From Flectonema sp. DT1601 (lineage: Eukaryota; Euglenozoa; Diplonemea; Diplonemida; Diplonemidae): a DNA stretch of 64,000 bases. The DNA lies in the NCBI GenBank assembly GCA_964019425.1, contig OZ025823.1, positions 682,001-746,000 of the forward strand. Direction: 5' to 3'. Shown here piece by piece: positions 1-10,341 of the stretch. Both the position numbers and the translations under genes were made by a program. Position 1 is the stretch's first letter; each line of letters starts with the position of its first letter. Below the pieces are notes generated by a model. It saw only the letters and a program-made list of their open reading frames with translations. It made no database searches and was not told the DNA's origin.

Positions 1-18
1 TGCTGAAGTTCTTAATTG

Positions 19-2013
19 CTACACGTCACTAGGAGTACTGGAAGTACTGCTACTAGCACAGGTACTACTGATACTGGTACACATACTGTCACTACTGGTA
101 GTGATGCTACTGGTGCTGCTTTCAAATTCTGATCCAGGGCAGTTGCGCAAGTCGTGGTCAACCCCACCGCACCCCTTACACTGACGCTGCTTTCTTTTCC
201 TTTTGGGTATCTGTGTCCCTTTTCTTTTTATCTTCTTCTTCTTCTTCTGCTCTTCAACTTCTTGCAGCTTGGTAAAGAGGTCCAGTTTGCGTATCCTCTT
301 GGTCTTCAGAGACTTGACCAACTCATTCTCCTCGATGGTTTCATCGATCTGGGCTGCCTTCTCTTCTCCACCTGGGTTATGTGCATCCCCGATAATTGCC
401 TTCTCATTAGGGGTCAGTGGAAGTTTGTTAGAAACCTTCGGTACATGTTCGAAGTTTGTACTGGTCGTGCTCCGGTCTATTTCGAAGTGCTTCTTCTCAT
501 CGGAGAATGTGGCTATAAATATCTTCCCATCACTAGTCTTTCGGTAAGTGAGGATACTGGTTATACCAGAGAGAGAAAGATTTTGGACTGTTACAGTTTG
601 CTTCGGGAAGAACAGAAAACAAGGGTGTGTATTCTGAAGGGTCCGAAGTACACCTGCGACGTCAGTTAGAGTTTTAATAGGCTCGACATTAGAAGCAGCC
701 TGGATGGCATTGGATATGCTACCGAAGTGCCTGTCGCAGTGGCTCTTCCCATGCCGACCAGGGAAGAAGTTCACACTTGAAACACGAGGGTGTGAGAGCA
801 CTTCAGTAATTACTGTGATGTTCTGAAAGTGCGTACCGCTATCAAACCAGAAATGCATAGGTTTGTCTTTAGAGACAACCTCCATGTTCCAAAGCTTCTT
901 CAGTGCGAGGTAGGTTACTATACTAGTCTGGTTTGTGTGTGGCAACAAGAAGTTAACAAAATGCCTTTCAGTTTTATTTCCAGACCTGGTATGAATGCAA
1001 ACCCCCAAGCAACTGTATTTCCCCTGCTCGTAGAAATGGCTGTTGCCTTCCTGCGGAACCTGTGGCAATGTACCCTTTTCTTTGTAGTCTAGGGTGATCA
1101 CCAGACTGTCACCTGGGTCTTGTGTTTTTTCAGCGTAAATCGCGTTCTGCCGTCGGAATTCCTCAGTGTGAAGATCAATCTCCACGAGTTGCTGAATGTA
1201 TTCTGCAGCCTGAAGTTTAATATTTTGGGGTACACTTCCAGGAGAATTGAGCATGCACTGGAGAATAAGACCACTTGAGCGAGAGACATTCCAGACACTC
1301 ATCGAGTAACCGGACTTCCCTTTAGCACTTTTAAGGAGCTTCCCCAGTTTCTTCCTGATTGACTGGCCTGCCAGGCAGTAGTTACAAACATCAGTTCGGC
1401 GGGCCAGTTTGCGGAATTCTTCTTTTCTCATCCTACGAAAGGTTGTCATTGAAATCTTATCTCTGAGAGAGCTGCTCTCATAGATGCTCCGGAAAGTTGG
1501 CAAGACATTCTGGATGGTGACGGTTGAGTCTCGCACCTTCGACAGCCTCTTCAGTGTGATAGAGGTTTCCGCCGATGCTGCCCTGTGCTCGCTGTCGACA
1601 ACTTCTGCCATCTCCTCATTGGTTTTTCTTGGCCGTCCTAGCATCTGAGCCTCACTGTTTCTCTCATCCCATGCCTTCCTTCCGATCTTAATACCGGCTT
1701 CTGCAAAGTGTTTAAACTTCCACCCGTTGCTGTCAAGTGTTTTAAATACTCTCCTCCTCTTTCCAACTTCTAAACTACTTATCATCTCACCTACACAAGG
1801 GGGAGCAACACATTTCCACAGACTTGATATGCCAATAACATCCCTGAGCATGCTGTCAACATCGCCTCCTGAAAGGCACTCAAGCAGCTGTTTCGCTAAT
1901 GTCACCCGTCTCTTTGTCGACCCACTAGCACTGTTTCGCTCCCCCCATTGGAGCTGCTCACCCATTTCTATCATTAGCTCTTTGAACCGCGAGATAACAA
2001 CTTTTTCTTGCAT
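19..2013 (-). CDS. Transposase-like protein, 664 aa, with C-terminal CCHC zinc knuckle
   Basis: Uninterrupted 664-codon frame with start and stop both in the window. A Cys pair (C210, C213) after an Arg/Lys-rich stretch resembles the TD-C-x-x-C segment of a widespread, poorly classified eukaryotic transposase-like family. Acidic residues follow in contexts I read as a catalytic core: D309 (ITLDYKEK), D391 (FWFDSGTHFQN) and D427 (GRHGKSHCDRHFG). The GxHGKSHCDRxFG block is the strongest family mark. Residues 586-610 are very Lys/Arg-rich and probably a nuclear localisation signal. C612-x2-C615-x4-H620-x4-C625 is a CCHC knuckle, followed by a Ser/Thr-rich tail of about 35 residues. Family and D-D-D assignment are inference. 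No terminal inverted repeats could be paired because the other end lies outside the window. The other frames over this region are antisense shadows. Confidence 0.72.
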   Translation of the reverse strand: MQEKVVISRFKELMIEMGEQLQWGERNSASGSTKRRVTLAKQLLECLSGGDVDSMLRDVIGISSLWKCVAPPCVGEMISSLEVGKRRRVFKTLDSNGWKFKHFAEAGIKIGRKAWDERNSEAQMLGRPRKTNEEMAEVVDSEHRAASAETSITLKRLSKVRDSTVTIQNVLPTFRSIYESSSLRDKISMTTFRRMRKEEFRKLARRTDVCNYCLAGQSIRKKLGKLLKSAKGKSGYSMSVWNVSRSSGLILQCMLNSPGSVPQNIKLQAAEYIQQLVEIDLHTEEFRRQNAIYAEKTQDPGDSLVITLDYKEKGTLPQVPQEGNSHFYEQGKYSCLGVCIHTRSGNKTERHFVNFLLPHTNQTSIVTYLALKKLWNMEVVSKDKPMHFWFDSGTHFQNITVITEVLSHPRVSSVNFFPGRHGKSHCDRHFGSISNAIQAASNVEPIKTLTDVAGVLRTLQNTHPCFLFFPKQTVTVQNLSLSGITSILTYRKTSDGKIFIATFSDEKKHFEIDRSTTSTNFEHVPKVSNKLPLTPNEKAIIGDAHNPGGEEKAAQIDETIEENELVKSLKTKRIRKLDLFTKLQEVEEQKKKKKIKRKGTQIPKRKRKQRQCKGCGGVDHDLRNCPGSEFESSTSSITTSSDSMCTSISSTCASSSTSSTPSDV

Positions 2014-2173
2014 GTTTCTGGATGTTGTAGGAATTTAACTGGTTTCAGATAAATAAACGACATGATTTAAAAAGCAGCAAAAATGGTTCATACAGGACAA
2101 AGGCCTGTTAGCCTACAAAGAGGGGTCTTTAGTGAAGAAAATATGGAATTTTGAAACCAGCGGTGAGTAAAGG
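2014..2173. other. Spacer upstream of transposase, with a 9-bp inverted repeat
   Basis: Non-coding spacer between the transposase start and the first satellite copy. CTGGTTTCA at 2039-2047 is matched in reverse by TGAAACCAG at 2152-2160. It could be part of the transposon's end or chance. No promoter motif is convincing. Confidence 0.35.
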
Positions 2174-5100
2174 GTTGAATTTCCAGGTGAGATTTGGACT
2201 GTTAGCTTTTGGCTAAGGCCCTCCCTGAAGAGCAAGAACAAAAAAACTACTCACACCTGAAGAAAACATACACAAAGAACACACTGTAAGCTGTGTGTGT
2301 ATTTTGTGTTTGTCACAACAGGAGAGAAAAGAAAGAATGTCAAGGTTGGTCACCTTGCCTATCAACGCACAACATTGGTGGTCTCTACTAGACCCTGAGT
2401 GATCCCACTGGATCTCTCATCGTTCATAGTACCCTGTGTGAAGTTATAAAATCAAAGGTAAACTATGAACTACAAATGACTTAGCCTGTTATTATAATGC
2501 CACAGGCAGGCCCTGCATTCAGCAACTATCCAGCAGTGCTTGGATGTCCTGATCTTCTTCTAAAAAAAAGAAAGAAAAACAAAACTGTAGCTGGGATCAC
2601 TCAGGATCAACAGACTACCAATGCTACCTGTTGTACTTGCTCACTATGGGGGGTGATGCCAAACACCCAGAAGTACTAAACTGCTTTCCTTCTTGCTGCC
2701 CAGGAGTTTCTGACCAGAACTAATAGAAAATAAAAAGTAGATGGGAAACAATAAAAAGTAAAATGGATATAACTGAAGTTAAACAAGACAAATGAAGTAA
2801 CAGACCAGAACAGAAAGAGAATTGTAATAGAAGATTACAAATAAAAAAATGCAAGTATCAACACATGATCAGGATACACCAGCAGCTAACAAACAACATA
2901 AAATTGAAGATCAGTTGCCAGAGTATTTCAACCATGGTAGAATACTCGCCCCTCTGGCAGGGATTATCCCAGACTTGTCCTTTAATCTAGTTGGACACCA
3001 TGGCTTACAACCCTTCCAGAGGGAAGCACCATTATGACTTCTATTTTTTTTCTTCAAGAAAATCATAAGGTGGGAACAAAGAAAAATGCTAAGAGGAACC
3101 CCCTATTAACACCTAAGACATCTAAACTGCAGCCCAGCCTATGCCCAATGCACTAACAGGTCATTCCCTCACACTCAGATCAAAAAATCAAAGTTCAGAG
3201 TGCATCTTAGCGTGGATGAGAGAATTTCCTCCCGCTTATTTTGAACAAAAGGGATAGGAGAAGGGATAGAAAACGAACATAAAAATAAAATTCTAAGTGA
3301 GAAACACTTAGCAGAAACACTTAGCAGCTTTTAAGGAGCTGAAAAGCAAAAAAAAAATCTAAGTGAGAAACACTTAGTAGAAACAATTTGTAGCTAATTA
3401 AGCTGAAAATAAAAAAATAAAAAAAAAATTTCTAAGTGAGAAATACTTAGCAACTTTTAGAACAAATATTTCAGTAAATAACCTGTAATGATTAAACCAT
3501 TACAAGTTTGATGCCAAAACTGACAAGGACTGAGTTGAATTTCCAGGTGAGATTTGGACTGTTAGCTTTTGGCTAAGGCCCTCCCTGAAGAGCAAGAACA
3601 AAAAAACTACTCACACCTGAAGAAAACATACACAAAGAACACACTGTAAGCTGTGTGTGTATTTTGTGTTTGTCACAACAGGAGAGAAAAGAAAGAATGT
3701 CAAGGTTGGTCACCTTGCCTATCAACGCACAACATTGGTGGTCTCTACTAGACCCTGAGTGATCCCACTGGATCTCTCATCGTTCATAGTACCCTGTGTG
3801 AAGTTATAAAATCAAAGGTAAACTATGAACTACAAATGACTTAGCCTGTTATTATAATGCCACAGGCAGGCCCTGCATTCAGCAACTATCCAGCAGTGCT
3901 TGGATGTCCTGATCTTCTTCTAAAAAAAAGAAAGAAAAACAAAACTGTAGCTGGGATCACTCAGGATCAACAGACTACCAATGCTACCTGTTGTACTTGC
4001 TCACTATGGGGGGTGATGCCAAACACCCAGAAGTACTAAACTGCTTTCCTTCTTGCTGCCCAGGAGTTTCTGACCAGAACTAATAGAAAATAAAAAGTAG
4101 ATGGGAAACAATAAAAAGTAAAATGGATATAACTGAAGTTAAACAAGACAAATGAAGTAACAGACCAGAACAGAAAGAGAATTGTAATAGAAGATTACAA
4201 ATAAAAAAATGCAAGTATCAACACATGATCAGGATACACCAGCAGCTAACAAACAACATAAAATTGAAGATCAGTTGCCAGAGTATTTCAACCATGGTAG
4301 AATACTCGCCCCTCTGGCAGGGATTATCCCAGACTTGTCCTTTAATCTAGTTGGACACCATGGCTTACAACCCTTCCAGAGGGAAGCACCATTATGACTT
4401 CTATTTTTTTTCTTCAAGAAAATCATAAGGTGGGAACAAAGAAAAATGCTAAGAGGAACCCCCTATTAACACCTAAGACATCTAAACTGCAGCCCAGCCT
4501 ATGCCCAATGCACTAACAGGTCATTCCCTCACACTCAGATCAAAAAATCAAAGTTCAGAGTGCATCTTAGCGTGGATGAGAGAATTTCCTCCCGCTTATT
4601 TTGAACAAAAGGGATAGGAGAAGGGATAGAAAACGAACATAAAAATAAAATTCTAAGTGAGAAACACTTAGCAGAAACACTTAGCAGCTTTTAAGGAGCT
4701 GAAAAGCAAAAAAAAAATCTAAGTGAGAAACACTTAGTAGAAACAATTTGTAGCTAATTAAGCTGAAAATAAAAAAATAAAAAAAAAATTTCTAAGTGAG
4801 AAATACTTAGCAACTTTTAGAACAAATATTTCAGTAAATAACCTGTAATGATTAAACCATTACAAGTTTGATGCCAAAACTGACAAGGACTGAGTTGAAT
4901 TTCCAGGTGAGATTTGGACTGTTAGCTTTTGGCTAAGGCCCTCCCTGAAGAGCAAGAACAAAAAAACTACTCACACCTGAAGAAAACATACACAAAGAAC
5001 ACACTGTAAGCTGTGTGTGTATTTTGTGTTTGTCACAACAGGAGAGAAAAGAAAGAATGTCAAGGTTGGTCACCTTGCCTATCAACGCACAACATTGGTG

Positions 5101-7329
5101 GTCTCTACTAGACCCTGAGTGATCCCACTGGATCTCTCATCGTTCATAGTACCCTGTGTGAAGTTATAAAATCAAAGGTAAACTATGAACTACAAATGAC
5201 TTAGCCTGTTATTATAATGCCACAGGCAGGCCCTGCATTCAGCAACTATCCAGCAGTGCTTGGATGTCCTGATCTTCTTCTAAAAAAAAGAAAGAAAAAC
5301 AAAACTGTAGCTGGGATCACTCAGGATCAACAGACTACCAATGCTACCTGTTGTACTTGCTCACTATGGGGGGTGATGCCAAACACCCAGAAGTACTAAA
5401 CTGCTTTCCTTCTTGCTGCCCAGGAGTTTCTGACCAGAACTAATAGAAAATAAAAAGTAGATGGGAAACAATAAAAAGTAAAATGGATATAACTGAAGTT
5501 AAACAAGACAAATGAAGTAACAGACCAGAACAGAAAGAGAATTGTAATAGAAGATTACAAATAAAAAAATGCAAGTATCAACACATGATCAGGATACACC
5601 AGCAGCTAACAAACAACATAAAATTGAAGATCAGTTGCCAGAGTATTTCAACCATGGTAGAATACTCGCCCCTCTGGCAGGGATTATCCCAGACTTGTCC
5701 TTTAATCTAGTTGGACACCATGGCTTACAACCCTTCCAGAGGGAAGCACCATTATGACTTCTATTTTTTTTCTTCAAGAAAATCATAAGGTGGGAACAAA
5801 GAAAAATGCTAAGAGGAACCCCCTATTAACACCTAAGACATCTAAACTGCAGCCCAGCCTATGCCCAATGCACTAACAGGTCATTCCCTCACACTCAGAT
5901 CAAAAAATCAAAGTTCAGAGTGCATCTTAGCGTGGATGAGAGAATTTCCTCCCGCTTATTTTGAACAAAAGGGATAGGAGAAGGGATAGAAAACGAACAT
6001 AAAAATAAAATTCTAAGTGAGAAACACTTAGCAGAAACACTTAGCAGCTTTTAAGGAGCTGAAAAGCAAAAAAAAAATCTAAGTGAGAAACACTTAGTAG
6101 AAACAATTTGTAGCTAATTAAGCTGAAAATAAAAAAATAAAAAAAAAATTTCTAAGTGAGAAATACTTAGCAACTTTTAGAACAAATATTTCAGTAAATA
6201 ACCTGTAATGATTAAACCATTACAAGTTTGATGCCAAAACTGACAAGGACTGAGTTGAATTTCCAGGTGAGATTTGGACTGTTAGCTTTTGGCTAAGGCC
6301 CTCCCTGAAGAGCAAGAACAAAAAAACTACTCACACCTGAAGAAAACATACACAAAGAACACACTGTAAGCTGTGTGTGTATTTTGTGTTTGTCACAACA
6401 GGAGAGAAAAGAAAGAATGTCAAGGTTGGTCACCTTGCCTATCAACGCACAACATTGGTGGTCTCTACTAGACCCTGAGTGATCCCACTGGATCTCTCAT
6501 CGTTCATAGTACCCTGTGTGAAGTTATAAAATCAAAGGTAAACTATGAACTACAAATGACTTAGCCTGTTATTATAATGCCACAGGCAGGCCCTGCATTC
6601 AGCAACTATCCAGCAGTGCTTGGATGTCCTGATCTTCTTCTAAAAAAAAGAAAGAAAAACAAAACTGTAGCTGGGATCACTCAGGATCAACAGACTACCA
6701 ATGCTACCTGTTGTACTTGCTCACTATGGGGGGTGATGCCAAACACCCAGAAGTACTAAACTGCTTTCCTTCTTGCTGCCCAGGAGTTTCTGACCAGAAC
6801 TAATAGAAAATAAAAAGTAGATGGGAAACAATAAAAAGTAAAATGGATATAACTGAAGTTAAACAAGACAAATGAAGTAACAGACCAGAACAGAAAGAGA
6901 ATTGTAATAGAAGATTACAAATAAAAAAATGCAAGTATCAACACATGATCAGGATACACCAGCAGCTAACAAACAACATAAAATTGAAGATCAGTTGCCA
7001 GAGTATTTCAACCATGGTAGAATACTCGCCCCTCTGGCAGGGATTATCCCAGACTTGTCCTTTAATCTAGTTGGACACCATGGCTTACAACCCTTCCAGA
7101 GGGAAGCACCATTATGACTTCTATTTTTTTTCTTCAAGAAAATCATAAGGTGGGAACAAAGAAAAATGCTAAGAGGAACCCCCTATTAACACCTAAGACA
7201 TCTAAACTGCAGCCCAGCCTATGCCCAATGCACTAACAGGTCATTCCCTCACACTCAGATCAAAAAATCAAAGTTCAGAGTGCATCTTAGCGTGGATGAG
7301 AGAATTTCCTCCCGCTTATTTTGAACAAA
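2174..7329 (+). repeat. Head-to-tail satellite array, subtype A, period 1360 bp, about 3.8 copies
   Basis: The same segment recurs at exactly 1360-bp spacing (for example a fixed point at 2497, 3857, 5217, 6577) and the copies look identical by eye. The array starts at GTTGAATTTCC and ends at TTTTGAACAAA, so the two ends are at different points of the unit. Subtype A is marked by CATGATCAGG, TTTAATCTAG and GCGTGGATGAG, where subtypes B and C differ. Short frames of 60 and 62 codons recur in each copy, but they have no recognisable domain and only reflect the repeat. Confidence 0.97.
3291..3510 (+). repeat. Hairpin cluster inside the satellite unit (representative copy)
   Basis: Four inverted repeats lie within 220 bp. 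CTAAGTGAGAAACACTTAG occurs at 3293-3311 and 3359-3377 (7-bp stem, AGAAA loop). CTAAGTGAGAAATACTTAG at 3432-3450 keeps the stem through a G-T wobble. AACCTGTAATG (3480-3490) pairs with CATTACAAGTT (3498-3508), with one mismatch. In subtype B the last stem is rebuilt as AACCTGT/ACAGGTT with an inner GGT/ACC pair. Every satellite copy carries this cluster; on minus copies the flanking TTTTCAG-rich sequence resembles splice acceptors. Confidence 0.85.
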
Positions 7330-7466
7330 TCACTTCCCAGACACGGAATTGCATTTTTTGAGTATAAAATATCTTGTGAAAAGTGGTCGGATTCACACTT
7401 AGGGACTGTCAGATACCCGTGGCCCAAAATTGTACCCTACTTTTGGCATCCTCTCATATAAAAAAC
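7330..7466. other. Non-repeated spacer after the A array
   Basis: 137 bp between the last A copy and a three-hairpin repeat relic. I see no coding potential or RNA gene here. Confidence 0.4.
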
Positions 7467-7517
7467 GTGATCGACATAGTCGATCGATAAAAAAAAAACA
7501 ATGATAACATTGTTTAT

Positions 7518-7553
<36 letters not shown>

Positions 7554-7560
7554 CTTTTTT
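7467..7560 (+). repeat. Solitary partial copy of the three-hairpin ~125-bp repeat
   Basis: Carries two of the three hairpins that define the array at 51440-53960: GATCGACATAGTCGATC, then AACAATG-ATAA-CATTGTT, followed by the same long T tract ending in AAATCC. The GACC-loop hairpin is missing. Same orientation as the main array. Confidence 0.9.
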
Positions 7561-7617
7561 TTTTTTGGGAAAACCTCTAATTCAACAAAAATAGTTTGCG
7601 AAATCGCCAACTCCCTA

Positions 7618-7730
7618 CAAAAAAAAGTTATCCACCAGGACTCGAACTTGACCCGAAAAATTGACCATCGGCCGAAATATTAGGGAAAAAAGTTACCGCA
7701 CCGGGACTCGAACTTGACAGATTTTTAAAA
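7618..7730 (-). other. Tandem pair of B-box-like tRNA 3' fragments with T-run terminators
   Basis: On the minus strand two segments 66 bp apart share CAAGTTCGAGTCC, a good match to the Pol III B box. Each is followed within about 20 bp by a run of six or more T. The T-arm stems do not pair well and no convincing A box or acceptor stem is present, so these are at most tRNA-derived relics or SINE pieces. The call rests on the B-box match plus T runs only. Confidence 0.35.
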
Positions 7731-7798
7731 AAAAAAAAATTCTTAATTTTTATTACAAAGTTTTTTTGTTGCAGCTTTCCACAAAAAAAAATTAAAAG

Positions 7799-8842
7799 AT
7801 GCCTGCTACTACTTATGCTGTTGGAGACTACTTCCGCACACAGGAAGAACTGATCCAGACTGTGTTTCGGGTGAACACTGTGCTAGGACACAGCTGCAGG
7901 GTGCAGAGAAGGTGCCCCACGTACCTCACCCTCGCCTGTCCAAACGACGAATGCCAATGGACGGTGAAGGCAAAGGTGGTGGAGGGGGAGTGCCGCGTGA
8001 CGAAGGTGGAGAGTCACACTTGCGCACCTGGGGAAGCGAGGCGGGGCTGCGATGGCACGTCGGACTGGATTTCCAGTATTTTGGAAGAGAAGGTAGCCAG
8101 TCAGTTTGACTACGGGCCGAAACAAGCGGCAATTGACTTAAAGTCATTCCGCGACGTTGCGGTCCCCAAAAAGACTGTGGAGAGGGGTCTGGAGAAGGCC
8201 AAGGAGAAGGTCCACGGGTTGATGGGCGAGCAGTACGGCCTGATAGCACCGTACCTCACCGACCTCCAACAGCGCAACAGCCAGATGTACTGGAACATCG
8301 AGAAGAGAGATGATGGTGCTTTTGAGAGGGTGTTTTGGTCTTTTGTGAGGCCAGAAACAGCTGAGCACCTGGCACCTGTCATCTGCAGCGATGCATGCAG
8401 TCTGACGGGTCCGTTTGGTGGGTGCTTGTTCATCACCGTGGGGATCGACGCCGAAAGGCATGTTATGCCTTTAGCCTACTCGGTTGGAGTGGTCGAAAAC
8501 CACGAGGGATGGGCATACCACCACACCCACCTGAAGAACCATTTTGGCGACCGACTGAAAAGGTTCGTCTTGATTTCCGACAGGCAGAAGGGGCTGGAGT
8601 CCGACACCTCCCTGCACGGAGTCGTGTTGCACCATGCTTTGTGCGTGCAGCACTTGGTTGGCAACGTGGCCAGCCAGACGAAGATACCGAAGGTTGATGC
8701 GACATTGTTAGTGTGGAAGATTAGCAAGCTAAGCATCGAAACAGAGGCCGAGACGTGCCTTCAAGGGATAAAGGACAAGTACGGAAAACGTGCCCATCGT
8801 TATCTGCTTAAGTCAAACCTTGAAAGGTGGTCAGACGTCTAG
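7799..8842 (+). CDS. MULE transposase, N-terminal part (DNA-binding domain and start of DDE core)
   Basis: 347 codons. Residues 8-76 form a MuDR/FAR1-type zinc domain: C47, C52 followed by W54, then H73 and C75. The transposase core follows: D198 in CSDACSLTG, the IDAERHVMPLAYSVG strand typical of MULEs, D261 in ISDRQKGL, and the HALCVQHLVGN block (C-x2-H) near 279-289. The frame ends at ERWSDV, exactly where MULEs run into the conserved SN-x2-E segment, which is found 2.2 kb downstream (11022-11899). Either the gap is an intron or later insertions split the gene. The start codon follows a T-rich tract and TTGCAG (near 7765-7774) that could be a 5'-UTR splice acceptor. GC content is higher than in the surroundings. 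Without the downstream part the catalytic domain is incomplete. Confidence 0.85.
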   Translation: MPATTYAVGDYFRTQEELIQTVFRVNTVLGHSCRVQRRCPTYLTLACPNDECQWTVKAKVVEGECRVTKVESHTCAPGEARRGCDGTSDWISSILEEKVASQFDYGPKQAAIDLKSFRDVAVPKKTVERGLEKAKEKVHGLMGEQYGLIAPYLTDLQQRNSQMYWNIEKRDDGAFERVFWSFVRPETAEHLAPVICSDACSLTGPFGGCLFITVGIDAERHVMPLAYSVGVVENHEGWAYHHTHLKNHFGDRLKRFVLISDRQKGLESDTSLHGVVLHHALCVQHLVGNVASQTKIPKVDATLLVWKISKLSIETEAETCLQGIKDKYGKRAHRYLLKSNLERWSDV

Positions 8843-8964
8843 ATTTATCTCGGTAATTCTTTCGTTTAGGATCCATTGTACTTTCCTCTCTTAAGTTAAC
8901 TCATTGATTACAAAAGATGCACTTTTAACACTTTGCAATTTATAAGTTAAAAACGCAAAAATTC
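8843..8964. other. Spacer after the MULE N-terminal part
   Basis: 122 bp of AT-rich sequence with no feature that I can support. The region next to 8842 lacks a clear GT-purine-AGT splice donor. Confidence 0.3.
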
Positions 8965-9047
8965 TGCCGTGACCCGGAATTGAACCCGTGACCTCGGCTC
9001 GTCAAGCGATTTACGGTCGACAACCATAACCACTCGGCTATCGCCTC
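8965..9047 (-). tRNA. tRNA-like sequence, class II shape (pseudogene or tRNA-derived SINE head)
   Basis: Read on the minus strand, 83 nt with a textbook A box (TAGCCGAGTGG) and B box (GGTTCAATTCC). A possible long variable arm is TGAC-GAGCCGAG-GTCA, as in Ser or Leu tRNAs. T runs just downstream could end Pol III transcription. Against a working tRNA: only about 4 of 7 acceptor pairs and 3 of 5 T-stem pairs form, and the anticodon loop lacks the normal T before the anticodon, so I assign no amino acid. Most likely a decayed tRNA or SINE head. Confidence 0.45.
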
Positions 9048-9352
9048 GATGTTTCCTCGTTTTTTATTTACAACATATTCCCTTCTCCCTCCTATCGGAA
9101 CGGAAAGGGAAAATATCCCTCCCTTAACTGAAATGCACTCTGCAAGTTGTATTTCAATTCTGAATGAAGCATTTCGACTCGATAGCTATGTCGCATAAAT
9201 TTACATTTATGTTTTAGTCGCTGAAGTATATTGGTTCACTTATTTATAATATTTTTGTATATATTATTCCCTTAGGAGTTTAAGGAATATTAAAGAGTGA
9301 AATATTGATGTTTAAAGATTTTCTGAGATAGTTGTTTGGTCTTGATTTAATG
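9048..9352. other. AT-rich spacer
   Basis: About 300 bp without coding potential or a recognisable repeat. Confidence 0.3.
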
Positions 9353-9658
9353 TACTGCAACTGGAAATATTACTGCGCAGAAAAAACCGCACTAATTCCC
9401 AAATCTGCAAAAAACCGCACTAATTTTTCCACGCAGTAATATTTCCACCGCACTAATATTTCTGCTCAGAAGTGATTTTTTCTCCAGCTGCACTTTTCTG
9501 CTGGTGCCTTACACAGCAAAAAAGCAACCAAAATTTTTTCTACCACCAAGTGGAAAAAACCGCACTAATCTTTTCTCAAAAAAACCGCACTAATTTTTCC
9601 GCGCAGTAATATTTCCCCGCAGTAATTATTCAGCGCAGTAATATTTCCAGTTGCAGTA
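9353..9658. mobile_element. MITE, 302 bp, 24-bp perfect terminal inverted repeats, TA target duplication
   Basis: Perfect 24-bp inverted repeats occupy 9355-9378 and 9633-9656 and begin CTGCAACTGGAAATATT. A TA dinucleotide flanks each side (9353-9354, 9657-9658), as for Tc1/mariner-type insertion. The interior has no reading frame but five copies of ACCGCACTAAT (9386, 9414, 9447, 9559, 9584) and several of CGCAGTAAT, arranged as subterminal repeats that probably served as transposase binding sites. It lies between the two halves of the MULE gene. The perfect repeats suggest a fairly recent insertion. The superfamily call from TA alone is tentative. Confidence 0.82.
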
Positions 9659-9762
9659 GTTAACACCTTAACATACTTTTATCAGACTTTTTCACCTCTT
9701 TATATCCAACTCCTCATTTTTTAAATTTCCCACCCTCCCACCCGAAATTTCCCACCCTCCCT
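9659..9762. other. Spacer with a duplicated pyrimidine-rich word
   Basis: AAATTTCCCACCCTCCC occurs twice about 24 bp apart. Nothing else is supported. Confidence 0.35.
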
Positions 9763-9906
9763 CTTGTTCTTTGGCTGGTCTGGGATGTGGGAACCATTCC
9801 TGATTCTGATGTGTTGAATCTTCACGTTTGGTCTAAGGCATCTCAGTCTGAGCGACTGGACAATTTAACCCCGGCGCAAGTCATTAAGAGTAATTGCGAT
9901 ACTTAG
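9763..9906 (+). other. Unassigned open stretch, 47 codons, no start codon
   Basis: One frame stays open with varied, protein-like composition (for example WDVGTIPDSDVLNLHVWSK) and ends at TAG 9904-9906. There is no ATG. It could be a gene fragment carried between the MULE halves or chance. I recognise no family. Confidence 0.2.
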
Positions 9907-9976
9907 TTTACATGTATTAATACCTTAATAAATATCTCTTCCCTATTCCCTTCAGAATTTTCAATAACATGGATTT

Positions 9977-10256
9977 AAAAAAAAAAAAAAAAAAAAAAAA
10001 AGAATAAACAATGTTATCATTGTTTTTTTTCTATCGATCGACTATGTCGATCACTTTCAATTTTCCGTCCTGGTCAGGACGCTAAACTGATTGTTTTTTC
10101 TTTAAAAATAAATAAAAAGAATAAAAAAAAAAAAAAAAAAAAGGAATAAACAATGTTATCATTGTTTTTTTTCTATCGATCGACTATGTCGATTAATTTC
10201 TATTTTCCGTCCTGATCGAGACGCTAAACTGATTGTTTCCTTTTTTTAAATAATAA

Positions 10257-10280
<24 letters not shown>
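9977..10280 (-). repeat. Two three-hairpin repeats in inverted orientation (left arm of a long inverted repeat)
   Basis: Two units read on the minus strand, each with AACAATG-ATAA-CATTGTT, GATCGACATAGTCGATC and the GACC/GATC-loop hairpin, separated by poly-A. One has the rare variant GTCTCGATCAGGACG, which reappears in inverted position at 51393-51410. The block is therefore the mirror image of 51380-51640 and not just another family member. Confidence 0.88.
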
Positions 10281-10293
<13 letters not shown>

Positions 10294-10341
10294 ATCTCCC
10301 TGCTATCCTCATATCCCCACAATAATATTATACCTTTTCAT
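10281..10341. repeat. Unique segment of the inverted-repeat arm
   Basis: The sequence beginning GAGCATCTCCCTGCTATCC matches, in reverse complement, the segment near 51280-51326 beyond the right end of the big array. Confidence 0.85.

Noticed and set aside
154-1298. Several plus- and minus-strand frames of 66-171 codons overlapping the first transposase
   Set aside because: Antisense or off-frame shadows of a well-supported 664-codon gene.
2174-7329. Ribosomal spacer, 5S, U6 or spliced-leader gene inside the satellite
   Set aside because: I compared the unit by eye with conserved words of 5.8S, 5S and U6 RNAs and found no continuous match.
7883-8736. Overlapping frames of 60-108 codons on both strands across the MULE N-terminal part
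   Set aside because: GC-rich coding sequence leaves other frames open; none has a recognisable motif.
8965-9047. Functional tRNA with an assigned amino acid
   Set aside because: Acceptor and T stems are too poorly paired and the anticodon loop is abnormal.
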